57,791 nt of DNA from positions 1 through 57,791 of the forward strand of contig NZDM01000069.1 in assembly GCA_002690085.1 (NCBI GenBank), written 5' to 3'. Every line of letters begins with the position of its first letter. The stretch's first letter is position 1. This DNA comes from Flavobacteriaceae bacterium (GTDB lineage Bacteria > Bacteroidota > Bacteroidia > Flavobacteriales > Flavobacteriaceae). Of this stretch, positions 40,309 to 49,165 are shown in pieces. The notes beneath the pieces were generated by a model. It did no database searches. It saw nothing but the letters and a program-made list of their open reading frames with translations, and was not told the DNA's origin. Both the position numbers and the translations under genes were made by a program.

Positions 40309-41974
40309 ATCGACGTCTTGTTTTTCGGGCCTTTTTTGCCTTCTTACCTTTCTTATTTTTATTTTTATTTACTTTGCGGGTTTTCTTAGGAGCCTTTCTG
40401 CGAGTTTTTCTTGACTTCTTTGATTTTTTCCCTTTTTTGTGACCTCTTTTGCGAGTACTACGTTTTTTACGACCTCCATTTTTGGAAGAATCCTCTGTTA
40501 ACTCAGACACATTAGATGCATTAGAATCAACTGAATCACTTCTAGGGCGCGTTCCTGACTGTGAGCTAAGCAGCGCTACTCGACGTGCGCGAATTGTCTC
40601 GCGATCAGTAGCGGGAACAGCGTCGCTTGGTGACCCTAGAGTTCTTCCAGAGGATGTGCCCATTGGTGTTTGGCTCGGAGGTGGTGGTGTAAGCTCTTGC
40701 GATTGCCTATCTGCTGGAGTTACTACAGGGGGTGTGCGTGTGATATCTTGCAATGCAAGTTGTCCAGGGATCGGCGGCTGTTGTTGTCCACTCTGGCCTG
40801 ATTCCTGAGGTGGTGTATAAAAAGATAGGCTTGCAGCTGAATTATACAAAGAGCTAGCTAGATTTGCTAAACTTTGAATTGGCGCAGCTAAGATTTGGGC
40901 AGCAGGTGAACGGGTGTCGTTGCGAGGCGGGGTTGCCCCTTTAGGATAACCACGTAGAACATCACTCACATTAGCGACTCCACTCATACCCAATTCATAT
41001 GACATAGCAATTCCACCTCTGGTTGAGGCTGAAGTATCAATTCGACGAGCTCCCCTTGCTGAAAGAATTGCCAATATAAGAAACGTCAATATACCTAACG
41101 ACGCTACTATTTGGTTCCACCTATTCTGTGCCTCTTGACATTCCATAGTAGGATTAATAAAATTAGCTCCTTGATTTCGTATTTCTCTATTAACAATGCC
41201 ACAGACAGATTCTATATTTGGTAAATCAAATATGCCCTCACCTACACCTCCAGCAACGAAATTAATAGCAGCTGTATATGCTCCAGTTCCAGCTAAAACA
41301 ACATTAATTAATACTAAATAGAAAAATCCAAGTAGTTCATATCCATCAAGATTAGCAAACATATCTTGCGCAATTCCTGGGTTGGTTGGCATAGGATCAC
41401 CAACTACACGGCTACCCATTGCATATTGACTTCTTGAAGGAGGGACTTGTTGACCACTTGAGGGAGGGTTAGTTGGAGAATATTGCGGAGATATCGGCGG
41501 AGTAATAGGTGTCTGGTTTACCCCAGCCTCGTCATCCTCTTCGTCTGAAGACTCTTCTTCTGGTTCTTGACGACTACCGCGGCGCCTACTATTTACGCTG
41601 GCCGTGCCTCTCGTGCTCCGCCCGCTCCGCCCTTTTCCTGTGCCTCCCTTTGATTCAATATTAGTTGTACCATCTAAAAAAATAGCAAACTTACTATCAG
41701 CACCTCCTTTCTTCGAGCGTTTTTTTCCGCCTTTAATATTACAAGTGAGGGATTGTGTTGCAGTTACCATGTTTTTAATATTTTTATCCAGGATAACAGC
41801 GAGTTTTTTCAAATCGGCATCACTAATATTTCTTGCTGCTTGTTCTAGACCAGACTTTTGTACGAGTCTAACAATTTCACTATTAACCTTGCATGTAATC
41901 TTACCTTGACTTGACTCTAAAAGATCACCAATATCTTGTTGAAGGTCACTTAATATAGTAAACACAGTTGACAT
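40307..41974 (-). CDS. Two-TM virion-type protein with long basic tail
   Basis: About 555 residues from ATG 41974 (MSTVFTILSDLQQDIGDLLE). An ATG at 42004 would add ten hydrophobic residues encoded by leader-like AT-rich sequence. Features in order: helical N-terminus, GGKKRSKKGG patch, Pro/Ser-rich linker, TM near 215-240 (FYLVLINVVLAGTGAYTAAINFVAGG), a loop with two Cys, TM near 295-310 (SLGILTFLILAILSARG), Pro-rich linker, and a final 60-residue Lys/Arg tail. The fit is a late membrane-embedded virion protein with its tail facing DNA. Confidence 0.75.
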   Translation of the reverse strand: MSTVFTILSDLQQDIGDLLESSQGKITCKVNSEIVRLVQKSGLEQAARNISDADLKKLAVILDKNIKNMVTATQSLTCNIKGGKKRSKKGGADSKFAIFLDGTTNIESKGGTGKGRSGRSTRGTASVNSRRRGSRQEPEEESSDEEDDEAGVNQTPITPPISPQYSPTNPPSSGQQVPPSRSQYAMGSRVVGDPMPTNPGIAQDMFANLDGYELLGFFYLVLINVVLAGTGAYTAAINFVAGGVGEGIFDLPNIESVCGIVNREIRNQGANFINPTMECQEAQNRWNQIVASLGILTFLILAILSARGARRIDTSASTRGGIAMSYELGMSGVANVSDVLRGYPKGATPPRNDTRSPAAQILAAPIQSLANLASSLYNSAASLSFYTPPQESGQSGQQQPPIPGQLALQDITRTPPVVTPADRQSQELTPPPPSQTPMGTSSGRTLGSPSDAVPATDRETIRARRVALLSSQSGTRPRSDSVDSNASNVSELTEDSSKNGGRKKRSTRKRGHKKGKKSKKSRKTRRKAPKKTRKVNKNKNKKGKKAKKARKTRRR

Positions 41975-42008
41975 ATAAACTATAAACAGAAATAAAATAC
42001 GCACTTAC

Positions 42009-43100
42009 TTAGATCTTCATTTCTCCTACACTTTTTGTTAAACGGATTTCCTGCATTTTATTGATCCATTCTTCCGCTGTTTGACACACATAAATATCAT
42101 GTAAACTTTTAATTTGTGTTTCACTAGGTTGTTCATCAAAATCCATTGCATTATCATCCTCATAGAACTCTTCAAGATAATTATCATCTGGCCAGTCAAT
42201 CGATTTTTTCTCATGATTTTGTTCACCTTTGTATGCTCTAAATCTTTTATTCCATTCTACAGATTCATATGCATAATATTCCCAACTATATCCGCATGAT
42301 TTTGTTAGATTTTCTACGGAATATCTACCATAATCTCCTGGTGGAACAATAGGATGTGTTGCGTAAAGACGCCTTTCTGTCAACTTTAAATAGTATTTTT
42401 CAGACTTTTTAGTGAAATGATTATCTATTTCTTCAACTAAACTTTTATCACATCTCAGGAAATGACTTCTTGGAGACCTATTTCCTGCTGTAATAATTCT
42501 ACTTACAAATGATGAAAGATCAATCATATCTTTTGTTCTTAACTCTAAATCGATCCCATCATCTATGTTGATTCCTAATGACATACCAAAATCACTAAGA
42601 GCAATGTATGTTTTATCATATCCATTAATTGTTAAAGACTGAGCTAAGTAGTATCCAAGATTTTTATAATCATGAGCCATTAGTGATCCAAATACATTTT
42701 TCATATTTTGTGGATAAGGTTCCATCCATGTTTTTGATTTATAAATTGAAGTCGGGTATTGATATACAGTGCCGTAGTAATTAACCATGTAAGACAAGAA
42801 GTTTGGTTCTATATTTCTAAGGTTAACTACTATATCAGCGAGTAATCTATTATCATTTGTTTTTTTATATTCGTTTACTTTTCTAGAGATGAACCTACCT
42901 ATGTTACAATTATTTGTTGAATAGAACATTTTATATATACAAATTAGTCCATCTGCAATATCTGGTGAAGAATACAGCAATTCCCAAAGCCAGAATATTG
43001 TTTCTTCAATCTCAGCTCTACTAACTAGACATTGTATAAATGTGCCAATAACTTCGTCAATTGGATAGAGATTTTCTGAAAGTTGTAGCATTTTTGTCAT
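42009..43100 (-). CDS. Conserved-type large-virus protein, unknown function
   Basis: 363 residues, mainly helical. YPIDEVIGTFIQCLVSRAEIEETIFWLWELLYSS at the start resembles an uncharacterised protein I recall from Mimiviridae-like genomes. The C-terminus is acidic and Trp/Tyr-rich. A weak early-like AAAATTGAT lies 23 bases upstream (43123-43130). No catalytic motif. Confidence 0.7.
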   Translation of the reverse strand: MTKMLQLSENLYPIDEVIGTFIQCLVSRAEIEETIFWLWELLYSSPDIADGLICIYKMFYSTNNCNIGRFISRKVNEYKKTNDNRLLADIVVNLRNIEPNFLSYMVNYYGTVYQYPTSIYKSKTWMEPYPQNMKNVFGSLMAHDYKNLGYYLAQSLTINGYDKTYIALSDFGMSLGINIDDGIDLELRTKDMIDLSSFVSRIITAGNRSPRSHFLRCDKSLVEEIDNHFTKKSEKYYLKLTERRLYATHPIVPPGDYGRYSVENLTKSCGYSWEYYAYESVEWNKRFRAYKGEQNHEKKSIDWPDDNYLEEFYEDDNAMDFDEQPSETQIKSLHDIYVCQTAEEWINKMQEIRLTKSVGEMKI

Positions 43101-43158
43101 ACTATTGTTATGGTTATAAAAATCAATTTTATCTTTTTATCGTAGCTATGTATATAAG

Positions 43159-43758
43159 ATGTCTAAAAAGGAAATCACATATACCGGACTTGTTAAAGTC
43201 ATGTTAGACAAAGCGCGTAAAGAAGCTGACGAGGCAGGAAAAGATTTTGATCAAAAGTCTGCTTTTAAGTCTGCCGGAGTAAGATGGAAAACAGTTAAGG
43301 CAGGAAATGATGATGAGTTTTCTCCTGGTAAAGCTGCACCTGGAACAAGAAAGCGTAAGTCTAAGAAATCTAAGAAGTCTAGAAGTAAAAAAGATTCTGA
43401 TGACGAGGATGAGGAACCTATGCCTGGCCACAAAGGTGCACCATCAAAAACACGCCCTGGACATATTGACTATAGAACCCACAAGGGTGACAAATATTAT
43501 AACCGTGATGGACATCGCCAGACTTTTAATAAAGATGGTGTAGAAGGCACACCCTATAGCCACTATAATCGTCACCCTAAGAGTGCAAAAGATGTTCTTA
43601 AAATGATGGATGAGTGTCTTGAGGAAAACATGACTTTACAAGAATGTAGAGATAAGGTTGCTGCAGCCATGAAATCTGCAAAAAGTCAGAAAAAGTCCAA
43701 AGGAAAAAAACGTGGAACTCGTAAAGCCAAGAAAGGAAAAAAGAGTTCAAAAAAATAA
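43159..43758 (+). CDS. Small highly basic DNA-binding-type protein
   Basis: 199 residues. The first 55 (YTGLVKVMLDKARKEADEAGK; SAFKSAGVRWKTVKAG) look like a small helical domain with a conserved Trp, recalling HMG-like or YABBY-like DNA binders. Then come KRKSKKSKKSRSKK, a Gly/His/Tyr-rich centre (HKGDKYYNRDGHRQTFNKDG), a short acidic helix with two Cys, and a Lys-rich tail. It may condense or package DNA; inference from composition. Confidence 0.65.
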   Translation: MSKKEITYTGLVKVMLDKARKEADEAGKDFDQKSAFKSAGVRWKTVKAGNDDEFSPGKAAPGTRKRKSKKSKKSRSKKDSDDEDEEPMPGHKGAPSKTRPGHIDYRTHKGDKYYNRDGHRQTFNKDGVEGTPYSHYNRHPKSAKDVLKMMDECLEENMTLQECRDKVAAAMKSAKSQKKSKGKKRGTRKAKKGKKSSKK

Positions 43759-43761
43759 ATA

Positions 43762-44892
43762 TTATGATTTAGTCTTAGGCAATACTAAATGATTAATATC
43801 TTCTTCAATTCTTTTGGTCGTATTTATCTTCGATGACTCAAAGTTTCTAGCTAGATTTAAATAACCTTCCACATCTCCATCCATCATAAATATATCACTG
43901 AACTTACTTTGACTTTCTGCAATTGTAAGTCTACGATTAGGATTTGGATGAATATTCATCAATAAAATCTGACTAAATAAGATAACAAACTTATTTTTAT
44001 GATCATCAGTTGGAAATAGTAAGGTTAGTATACGCAAATACATAACAGATAGAGAATAGTTGTCCCAGGTTTCATAAGTTGATAACATTGCGTCTATTAC
44101 TTTCTCTCTTTTTACGCCGATATATTCTTGCAATTCCATGGATAACAATTGTTTAAAATTATCTTTGAACTCACTTGAGAACGCATCAAGAGCTCTATTT
44201 CCTTCAGTATGTAACTCAGTAATTTCATCAATATCATCTTTTGTTAATTCATTATCAGTTTCATTTAATAAAAATCCTATAACACATATCTGTGGACACC
44301 AAACATAGTAGTCTGGCGCAAATATGTAAAAATATTTCTTCATATTTTCCTTGTTTAATTTATCAAAAGGAATTGATATACCAAAGTCTATTATTCTAGG
44401 ATTAGTTGTTTCTTTTTTAAACAATACATTTTCTAGTTTAAGATCAAAATGAATTACTTTGGCATTTATTAGTTTATCTAATGCCATTAATAAATATCTG
44501 TATGATTCCACAATAGTTAAAATCATATCTTTGGCAGGCATTGTTTTCAACATCTGCGGTAATTCAGTTTGTTTCATATATGGAATATCCATCGCTACAT
44601 AATCTTCTTCTAGATCTTGTATTACTTCACATTTTTGGAGAGAGTTATTATTTGCTTTACGTATATTCACAGAGCATTCATCAATAACAGGTAAAAAAAA
44701 CATTTCATATCCACTAATTTTTGATACAATTTCCCCTATATCAGCTTCATTTTCCGAGTTAAAATCTCTCTTTTGGACCTTGGTTGCTATGGAAGGATCA
44801 TTATTTGAAGAACCATCACAATTAATGCCTGGATAGAATACACATCCAAATCCGCCTTGACTAAGTAACTTGCTCATACTATTCGAGAACAA
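43762..44892 (-). CDS. Serine/threonine protein kinase
   Basis: 376 residues. Glycine loop QGGFGCVF (12-19), Lys38 in IATKVQK as the likely ATP lysine, catalytic loop H148-F-D150-L-K-x-x-N155 (HFD instead of HRD, Asp and Lys kept), DFG at 169-171. The APE region is unclear and the C-lobe is long. It should be active. Large-virus kinases of this kind are often packaged. ATG 44877 (MSKLLSQGG) is a possible start. Confidence 0.9.
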   Translation of the reverse strand: MFSNSMSKLLSQGGFGCVFYPGINCDGSSNNDPSIATKVQKRDFNSENEADIGEIVSKISGYEMFFLPVIDECSVNIRKANNNSLQKCEVIQDLEEDYVAMDIPYMKQTELPQMLKTMPAKDMILTIVESYRYLLMALDKLINAKVIHFDLKLENVLFKKETTNPRIIDFGISIPFDKLNKENMKKYFYIFAPDYYVWCPQICVIGFLLNETDNELTKDDIDEITELHTEGNRALDAFSSEFKDNFKQLLSMELQEYIGVKREKVIDAMLSTYETWDNYSLSVMYLRILTLLFPTDDHKNKFVILFSQILLMNIHPNPNRRLTIAESQSKFSDIFMMDGDVEGYLNLARNFESSKINTTKRIEEDINHLVLPKTKS

Positions 44893-44897
44893 TATAA

Positions 44898-44929
44898 AAA
44901 ATTAAGGTTTCAATCGAAACCGTAATTTT
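44898..44929 (-). terminator. Hairpin after the gene at 44942
   Basis: AAAATTA/TAATTTT outer stem and GGTTTC-aatc-GAAACC inner stem, separated by one mismatch. It lies 13 bases past the stop of the minus-strand gene. Confidence 0.7.
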
Positions 44930-44941
44930 ATTTTTTGTAGT

Positions 44942-45535
44942 TTAATTTTTATTGCTGGCAAAGAGATAGTAGCGATTCTTGTATGTCTTCTTAATTTTAC
45001 TGCTGATGTAAGAAGCCTTCAATTCAGGCTCTTCTTCGAGTAACCTCTTGATTTCTAACATTAATATCGTAGTATACTGCTTTACAAACCAGTCATAACC
45101 ATTTGCTGGTGTAAAGTCGTTTTCTTCATGGTTTTTGGATATATGTTCATCCATAGCTTCCAGAATTGCAGAATCCATACTTACATAATGACGGCGCTCT
45201 TTTGGTTTCTTGTTTTCATTGACCTTCTTGGTTCTAAAGTAGTAACGTCCTGCCTTATACATCTTGTCCACTACATCGCCTTGATAACCGAGTTGCATTA
45301 GGCGATTAATTTCTCGTGAAACCATACCTTGTTCTTCATCACACCATATTTTCCAAGCGTCTTTGTAATCACGTCTTTTATCATATTGGTGCAATTTTGC
45401 AAATCGAGTTACTGCCTCTACTATGTGCGGCTGTAGCTTATAGCGATATACCGAAGTATTAGAATTATTGTCTTCTATTTTTTTGATGTCGTTCATGTTT
45501 TTTGAATCTATCTGTGTTGATACTCCTGGCTGCAT
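44942..45535 (-). CDS. Conserved-type helical protein, unknown function
   Basis: 197 residues. FAKLHQYDKRRDYKDAWKIWCDEEQ, LGYQGDVVDKMYKAGRYYFRTK and KIKKTYKNRYYLF form a pattern I recall from uncharacterised proteins in many large algal viruses. Charged and helical, perhaps nucleic-acid binding. Early promoter at 45579, 44 bases upstream of the ATG. Confidence 0.75.
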   Translation of the reverse strand: MQPGVSTQIDSKNMNDIKKIEDNNSNTSVYRYKLQPHIVEAVTRFAKLHQYDKRRDYKDAWKIWCDEEQGMVSREINRLMQLGYQGDVVDKMYKAGRYYFRTKKVNENKKPKERRHYVSMDSAILEAMDEHISKNHEENDFTPANGYDWFVKQYTTILMLEIKRLLEEEPELKASYISSKIKKTYKNRYYLFASNKN

Positions 45536-45578
45536 TTGTGATTAATTTTGATGCAGCCACAAAGTAATTAGAAAGTTA

Positions 45579-45590
45579 TTTCAATTTTTT
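45579..45590 (-). promoter_or_regulatory. Early promoter motif for the gene at 44942
   Basis: AAAAAATTGAAA on the minus strand. Confidence 0.75.
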
Positions 45591-45611
45591 CTTGTAACAT
45601 ACTATTAAACG

Positions 45612-45986
45612 ATGGAGACCTACTCTTTACTTTCAATTCCTTTTTACAAAAGCGTTCAACAGTGTTACGTAAAAGCAATTGCTTTGGATAGAATGCCTGG
45701 CCCTAATGAACCAATTAATAAAATTATTAGACGTGTTAGGTATGAAAAGCTATCTCCATTTCAAGAAGGCACTGAATGTCATCCCCTTAAAACATGTGGA
45801 AATATTGTAATAAAGCCTGGATCTCAATGCGGAGAGATGGCCAATTTAGATGATATACCATTAATTTTTACATGGTTAATGCAGAATGGCTACCAAATTG
45901 ATACATCTATTACTCAAATGATAAATCAAGGAGAAGTCAGAATGTCAAGCCCAATAATTGGTTTTATAACCAAGAAAATACAGTAA
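45612..45986 (+). CDS. Hypothetical protein, 124 residues
   Basis: Compact mixed alpha/beta protein (YSLLSIPFYKSVQQCYVKAIALD; PLKTCGNIVIKPGSQCGEM). No motif recognised. Its stop codon overlaps the early promoter of the next small gene. Confidence 0.6.
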   Translation: METYSLLSIPFYKSVQQCYVKAIALDRMPGPNEPINKIIRRVRYEKLSPFQEGTECHPLKTCGNIVIKPGSQCGEMANLDDIPLIFTWLMQNGYQIDTSITQMINQGEVRMSSPIIGFITKKIQ

Positions 45987-45994
45987 AATTGAAA
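45985..45994 (+). promoter_or_regulatory. Early promoter motif of the 54-residue gene
   Basis: AAAATTGAAA, 33 bases before ATG 46027, overlapping the upstream stop codon. Confidence 0.7.
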
Positions 45995-46026
45995 TAATTT
46001 AAACTTCCTGCATCAATTATATTAAA

Positions 46027-46191
46027 ATGGAACCAACAAAAGCTGATCAAGATGAATATATTGCACAACTTACAACGCAAGAGAGAATTGTTTTAAAAAT
46101 AGCCCAAGAACACCTGGAATCATCTTTTGATCTAGTTCGATCTATTGGATTTAAGACATGGTTTGCCAAAAAACAACAAACTAACAAATAA
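46027..46191 (+). CDS. 54-residue early protein, conserved-type
   Basis: MEPTKADQDEYIAQLTTQER then IVLKIAQEHLESSFDLVRSI and GFKTWFAKKQ. The YI..LT..E....IA..HL.SSF.....GF..W pattern is one I recall from small proteins of Mimiviridae-like viruses. Own early promoter, clean start and stop. Helical; function unknown. Confidence 0.7.
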   Translation: MEPTKADQDEYIAQLTTQERIVLKIAQEHLESSFDLVRSIGFKTWFAKKQQTNK

Positions 46192-46216
46192 TATGATTAA
46201 CAATTTTGTAATCTTA

Positions 46217-47518
46217 TTATCTCTTTTTTCTTGTAAATCTCTCTATCGTTTTTAATAAACGTTTTGATGTTTTACGTGCTTTCTTTTTGCTAGTTTTACT
46301 ACGACCTCCAAACATAAACGGATTATCATGACCACCCTCCATTTTTGGTTTGGTAGCTTTTTGGACTGCTCTTGCTGCTTTGACCCCTTTATAACCTAAC
46401 TTAGCTGAATCCCAACCTAGCCCCAAACCATGTTTAGCAGCTGCAAGATAATTACCATCTGCAACTGCAGCCCCCATTTTAGCGCTACGTAAACCGGTTT
46501 TACCTAATTGTTTTCCATATTCTCCTGTCGCCATTGCAGCTTGTCCATATTTTGATGATTTTGCTTGATTTACCAAATCACTAGCTTGAGCCATTCCTTG
46601 ATTCATCATACTCCTAGCTTTATCAGCCATGCTAAATCCAGGAGGAGGCGGAGGTGTAGCTTCCATTTGATGAGAAGGTGGTTCATATGGTCTATTTTGT
46701 GAGGATTTTGAAATTGGTGGAGGTGCCATTACACGTGCAGTAGGCCCTGCATTTGGCATTGAAGGACCAGTTGATACATTTGATAATGCAGAACTTAAAT
46801 CATTATAAGATTCATTCATTTCTGAACCATATTTTTCTCCAATTGCCATAGTTTCTCTTCCAGTGTAAATGGCTTTTCCTGTTACATCACCCGATGCAGT
46901 AATAGTAGGAGCAATAAATCCTGATGCTATTGCATTAAACCATTTGCCTGCTGCTATAAAAAGATCTACTATACCTCCTACCATCGGTATTTCTGCAACA
47001 GCAGCACTCAAAGTATCTATAGTTGCATTTGTAGCTCCTCGTGCACTTTTAACACCAATATCATTAATAGTGATCCAAAACTTGTCTGTTAATTCATTAA
47101 CTGTAGGCTCAGCCATACTATAAACTGCTTTTAATGCCTCTCCATATACTTTAATAGCTCTCTCAACTGCTGCTCTAACTTTTTCATCTTGAACAGCATT
47201 AGCAACTAATTGACCGCTTTGATCTATATTATTTACAAGGTTTGGTGAAATCTCACTCCATGGTTTATTGACAAGATCTGGATTCCAATAATCTGCAATT
47301 ATACTATGTGGTATAAATGCATCTGCTGCTTTTACACTTCCTCTAACAAATGTATTTACAGAATCCAATAATTGAGCACCAGGACTACTAGGAGCAGTAA
47401 CTTCATTAAAATCTTGAGTTGGATTATTATTAATTCTACCTCCCTTTTGCTTGAAGCCTCCAAACAAAGTATTTGATAATTGGTTTAACTTATTAAATGT
47501 TTCTAACTGCTTCTGCAT
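46217..47518 (-). CDS. Probable virion protein with GG-basic tail
   Basis: 433 residues. Helical, Ala-rich centre with a weakly hydrophobic stretch (AEIPMVGGIVDLFIAAGKWFNAIASGFIAP, near 190-220), a Pro-rich linker (PPPPPGF, near 290), repeats around TGEYGKQLGKTGLRSAKMG, and a tail MFGGRSKTSKKKARKTSKR. Two N-terminal GG patches (FGGFKQKGG). No early motif. A late core or membrane-associated structural protein is inferred. Confidence 0.65.
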   Translation of the reverse strand: MQKQLETFNKLNQLSNTLFGGFKQKGGRINNNPTQDFNEVTAPSSPGAQLLDSVNTFVRGSVKAADAFIPHSIIADYWNPDLVNKPWSEISPNLVNNIDQSGQLVANAVQDEKVRAAVERAIKVYGEALKAVYSMAEPTVNELTDKFWITINDIGVKSARGATNATIDTLSAAVAEIPMVGGIVDLFIAAGKWFNAIASGFIAPTITASGDVTGKAIYTGRETMAIGEKYGSEMNESYNDLSSALSNVSTGPSMPNAGPTARVMAPPPISKSSQNRPYEPPSHQMEATPPPPPGFSMADKARSMMNQGMAQASDLVNQAKSSKYGQAAMATGEYGKQLGKTGLRSAKMGAAVADGNYLAAAKHGLGLGWDSAKLGYKGVKAARAVQKATKPKMEGGHDNPFMFGGRSKTSKKKARKTSKRLLKTIERFTRKKR

Positions 47519-47539
47519 ATGTATGTATTATAACGCTAT

Positions 47540-48319
47540 TTATTTTTCCTTCTTGTTTTCCTCACTATCTGTTGGCAAAACAACATTGCCCTCAACAGTT
47601 TTTTTTTGCATTGCTTTGAACTCTTCATAGGTAAAGCCTTTCGTATCGTTTGAATTATCTATATCATCTTCATCCTGTTTATCATAAACATCGTGCCAAT
47701 CTTTAATACTTCCTACACGCCTAAATCGGTTGCATTTTTCAGTAACAATCCTGTTTACGGTTGATTTACTCTTTTCACTTGCCTTATTGTAAGTCTTAAA
47801 ATTAGCAAATACATTTGTGTTTTTCTCTTCTGATTCATCTTCGTCCTTATCATCGTCTTCGTCTTCGTCTTTTTCATCAGATTGAAGATTTTCAACTGCT
47901 TTATCATATTCCTCCTTATAATTAACACAAATACTCCTTGCATCTTGCTCAATAGAGTAATGTTGTGCTACTGCATCCAATATCATAAAAGGAATATTTC
48001 TATCATCATGCCAAACGTCAAATGATTCTCTTTCATGATTGTAGCAAATAATTACATCTCCTTTTGGAGTCGTTTCACATATAAACGTTTTTTTCAACTT
48101 AGATAACTCTTCCTTATCAAGTTCGCGCTCTTCCAAATCACAAAAATCTTCATAATATTTTTGCTCATAAGGCAATTTATCTTCTTTTTTTGGGGGAGTA
48201 TAAACTAAAGTAGCTACTGCTACAAAACCTGCAAACAAACCTGTAACTAAAATACCAAAACCAGTAAAAAAAGCATCTAGTGTGCCGGGAACTATCTTAT
48301 CTCCTGTACAATTCATCAT
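47540..48319 (-). CDS. Single-pass membrane protein with acidic linker
   Basis: 259 residues. One TM near 16-40 (AFFTGFGILVTGLFAGFVAVATLVY), then KYYEDFCDLEERELDKEEL, ETPKGDVIICYNHERESFDVWHDDRNIPFMILDAVAQ and a long Asp/Glu run (near 155-165). The layout (TM followed by the ETPKG-V-M-YN-E-ESF-Y/W block) matches a membrane protein I recall as common in large DNA viruses. A virion membrane role is inferred. Confidence 0.75.
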   Translation of the reverse strand: MMNCTGDKIVPGTLDAFFTGFGILVTGLFAGFVAVATLVYTPPKKEDKLPYEQKYYEDFCDLEERELDKEELSKLKKTFICETTPKGDVIICYNHERESFDVWHDDRNIPFMILDAVAQHYSIEQDARSICVNYKEEYDKAVENLQSDEKDEDEDDDKDEDESEEKNTNVFANFKTYNKASEKSKSTVNRIVTEKCNRFRRVGSIKDWHDVYDKQDEDDIDNSNDTKGFTYEEFKAMQKKTVEGNVVLPTDSEENKKEK

Positions 48320-48344
48320 ATTAAATTATAGTTGTAATATTTGT

Positions 48345-49106
48345 TTAAGCCTCTTCAACCTGTGTTTTTCTCAGGTTAAACAACATTTCGATTTCTTCAC
48401 TTAAATCAGGAACTTCAAACAATTTGTAGGTTTTTTGATTAGGATACAAACATACCAAGCATAGTTTTGTTACTTTTTTCTGGTAATTTCTCTCTAGAAT
48501 AGCTTTGTATGTATTAAGTTGTAGGGAATAATGCCAAAAGTTAGTATCAGGCAAGTGTTTAATACACTCTGTTGTTGAATACTCTTCATACTGCTTATTT
48601 CTTACAATACCCTTTGAACGCTTCCAATCGTAGATCATCAGCGAGCCATCTTCATTTTCATAAACCATGTCAATAGAGCCAGCTAGTTTGAGTGTCTTAT
48701 CCCACACAGTCCACTCTGTACGATATGGTTTAAATGGGTGGTCTTTCAAATATTCTTGAAATTGTTTATACTCTTCAGAATCATTACTGACTTCAAGGCC
48801 ATTATAATAGCACTCAATGTCATAGTGCATCTTAGTTCCTGCGGTTGCTGCTTCATCTCTATTTTTCTCCCAGCCTGCTTTTATTTGCTCTTTTGTTTGA
48901 CCAAAGTACTTACTATTTGGCCAATTTTTACTAGCCATCATGTTATCAATTATCTTGTCAGCATCAAAATGTTTGAAATGGCTGTGATTCCATGTAGTCA
49001 CGGAAGTATAATCACTATCACCATCGATAGTATAAGTATGAGTGGGTTCATCAAACAAGATGTGAGAATCACGAGGATGAGGGTTTTGCTTGGCAAGAGT
49101 ATCCAT
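48345..49106 (-). CDS. PD-(D/E)XK nuclease, RecB/Cas4-like
   Basis: 253 residues with the full RecB-type motif set: G-x3-H (His94, AGTKMHYDIE), TEW (Glu131), GSIDMVY (Asp146), IYDWKR (Asp160, Lys162) and Q-x3-Y (QLNTY, 196-200). It should be a metal-dependent DNA nuclease acting in repair, recombination or host DNA breakdown. No helicase domain or cysteine cluster is present, so it stands alone, unlike Cas4 or AddB. Early promoter at 49148. Confidence 0.88.
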   Translation of the reverse strand: MDTLAKQNPHPRDSHILFDEPTHTYTIDGDSDYTSVTTWNHSHFKHFDADKIIDNMMASKNWPNSKYFGQTKEQIKAGWEKNRDEAATAGTKMHYDIECYYNGLEVSNDSEEYKQFQEYLKDHPFKPYRTEWTVWDKTLKLAGSIDMVYENEDGSLMIYDWKRSKGIVRNKQYEEYSTTECIKHLPDTNFWHYSLQLNTYKAILERNYQKKVTKLCLVCLYPNQKTYKLFEVPDLSEEIEMLFNLRKTQVEEA

Positions 49107-49147
49107 TGTTTCGTTAGATATTACTCAATTCTAGAGAGAAATATCTA

Positions 49148-49157
49148 TTCAATTTTA
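49148..49157 (-). promoter_or_regulatory. Early promoter motif of the PD-(D/E)XK nuclease
   Basis: TAAAATTGAA on the minus strand, 42 bases before ATG 49106. It lies just downstream of the adjacent fibre gene's stop. Confidence 0.65.
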
Positions 49158-49165
49158 TTAAATAA

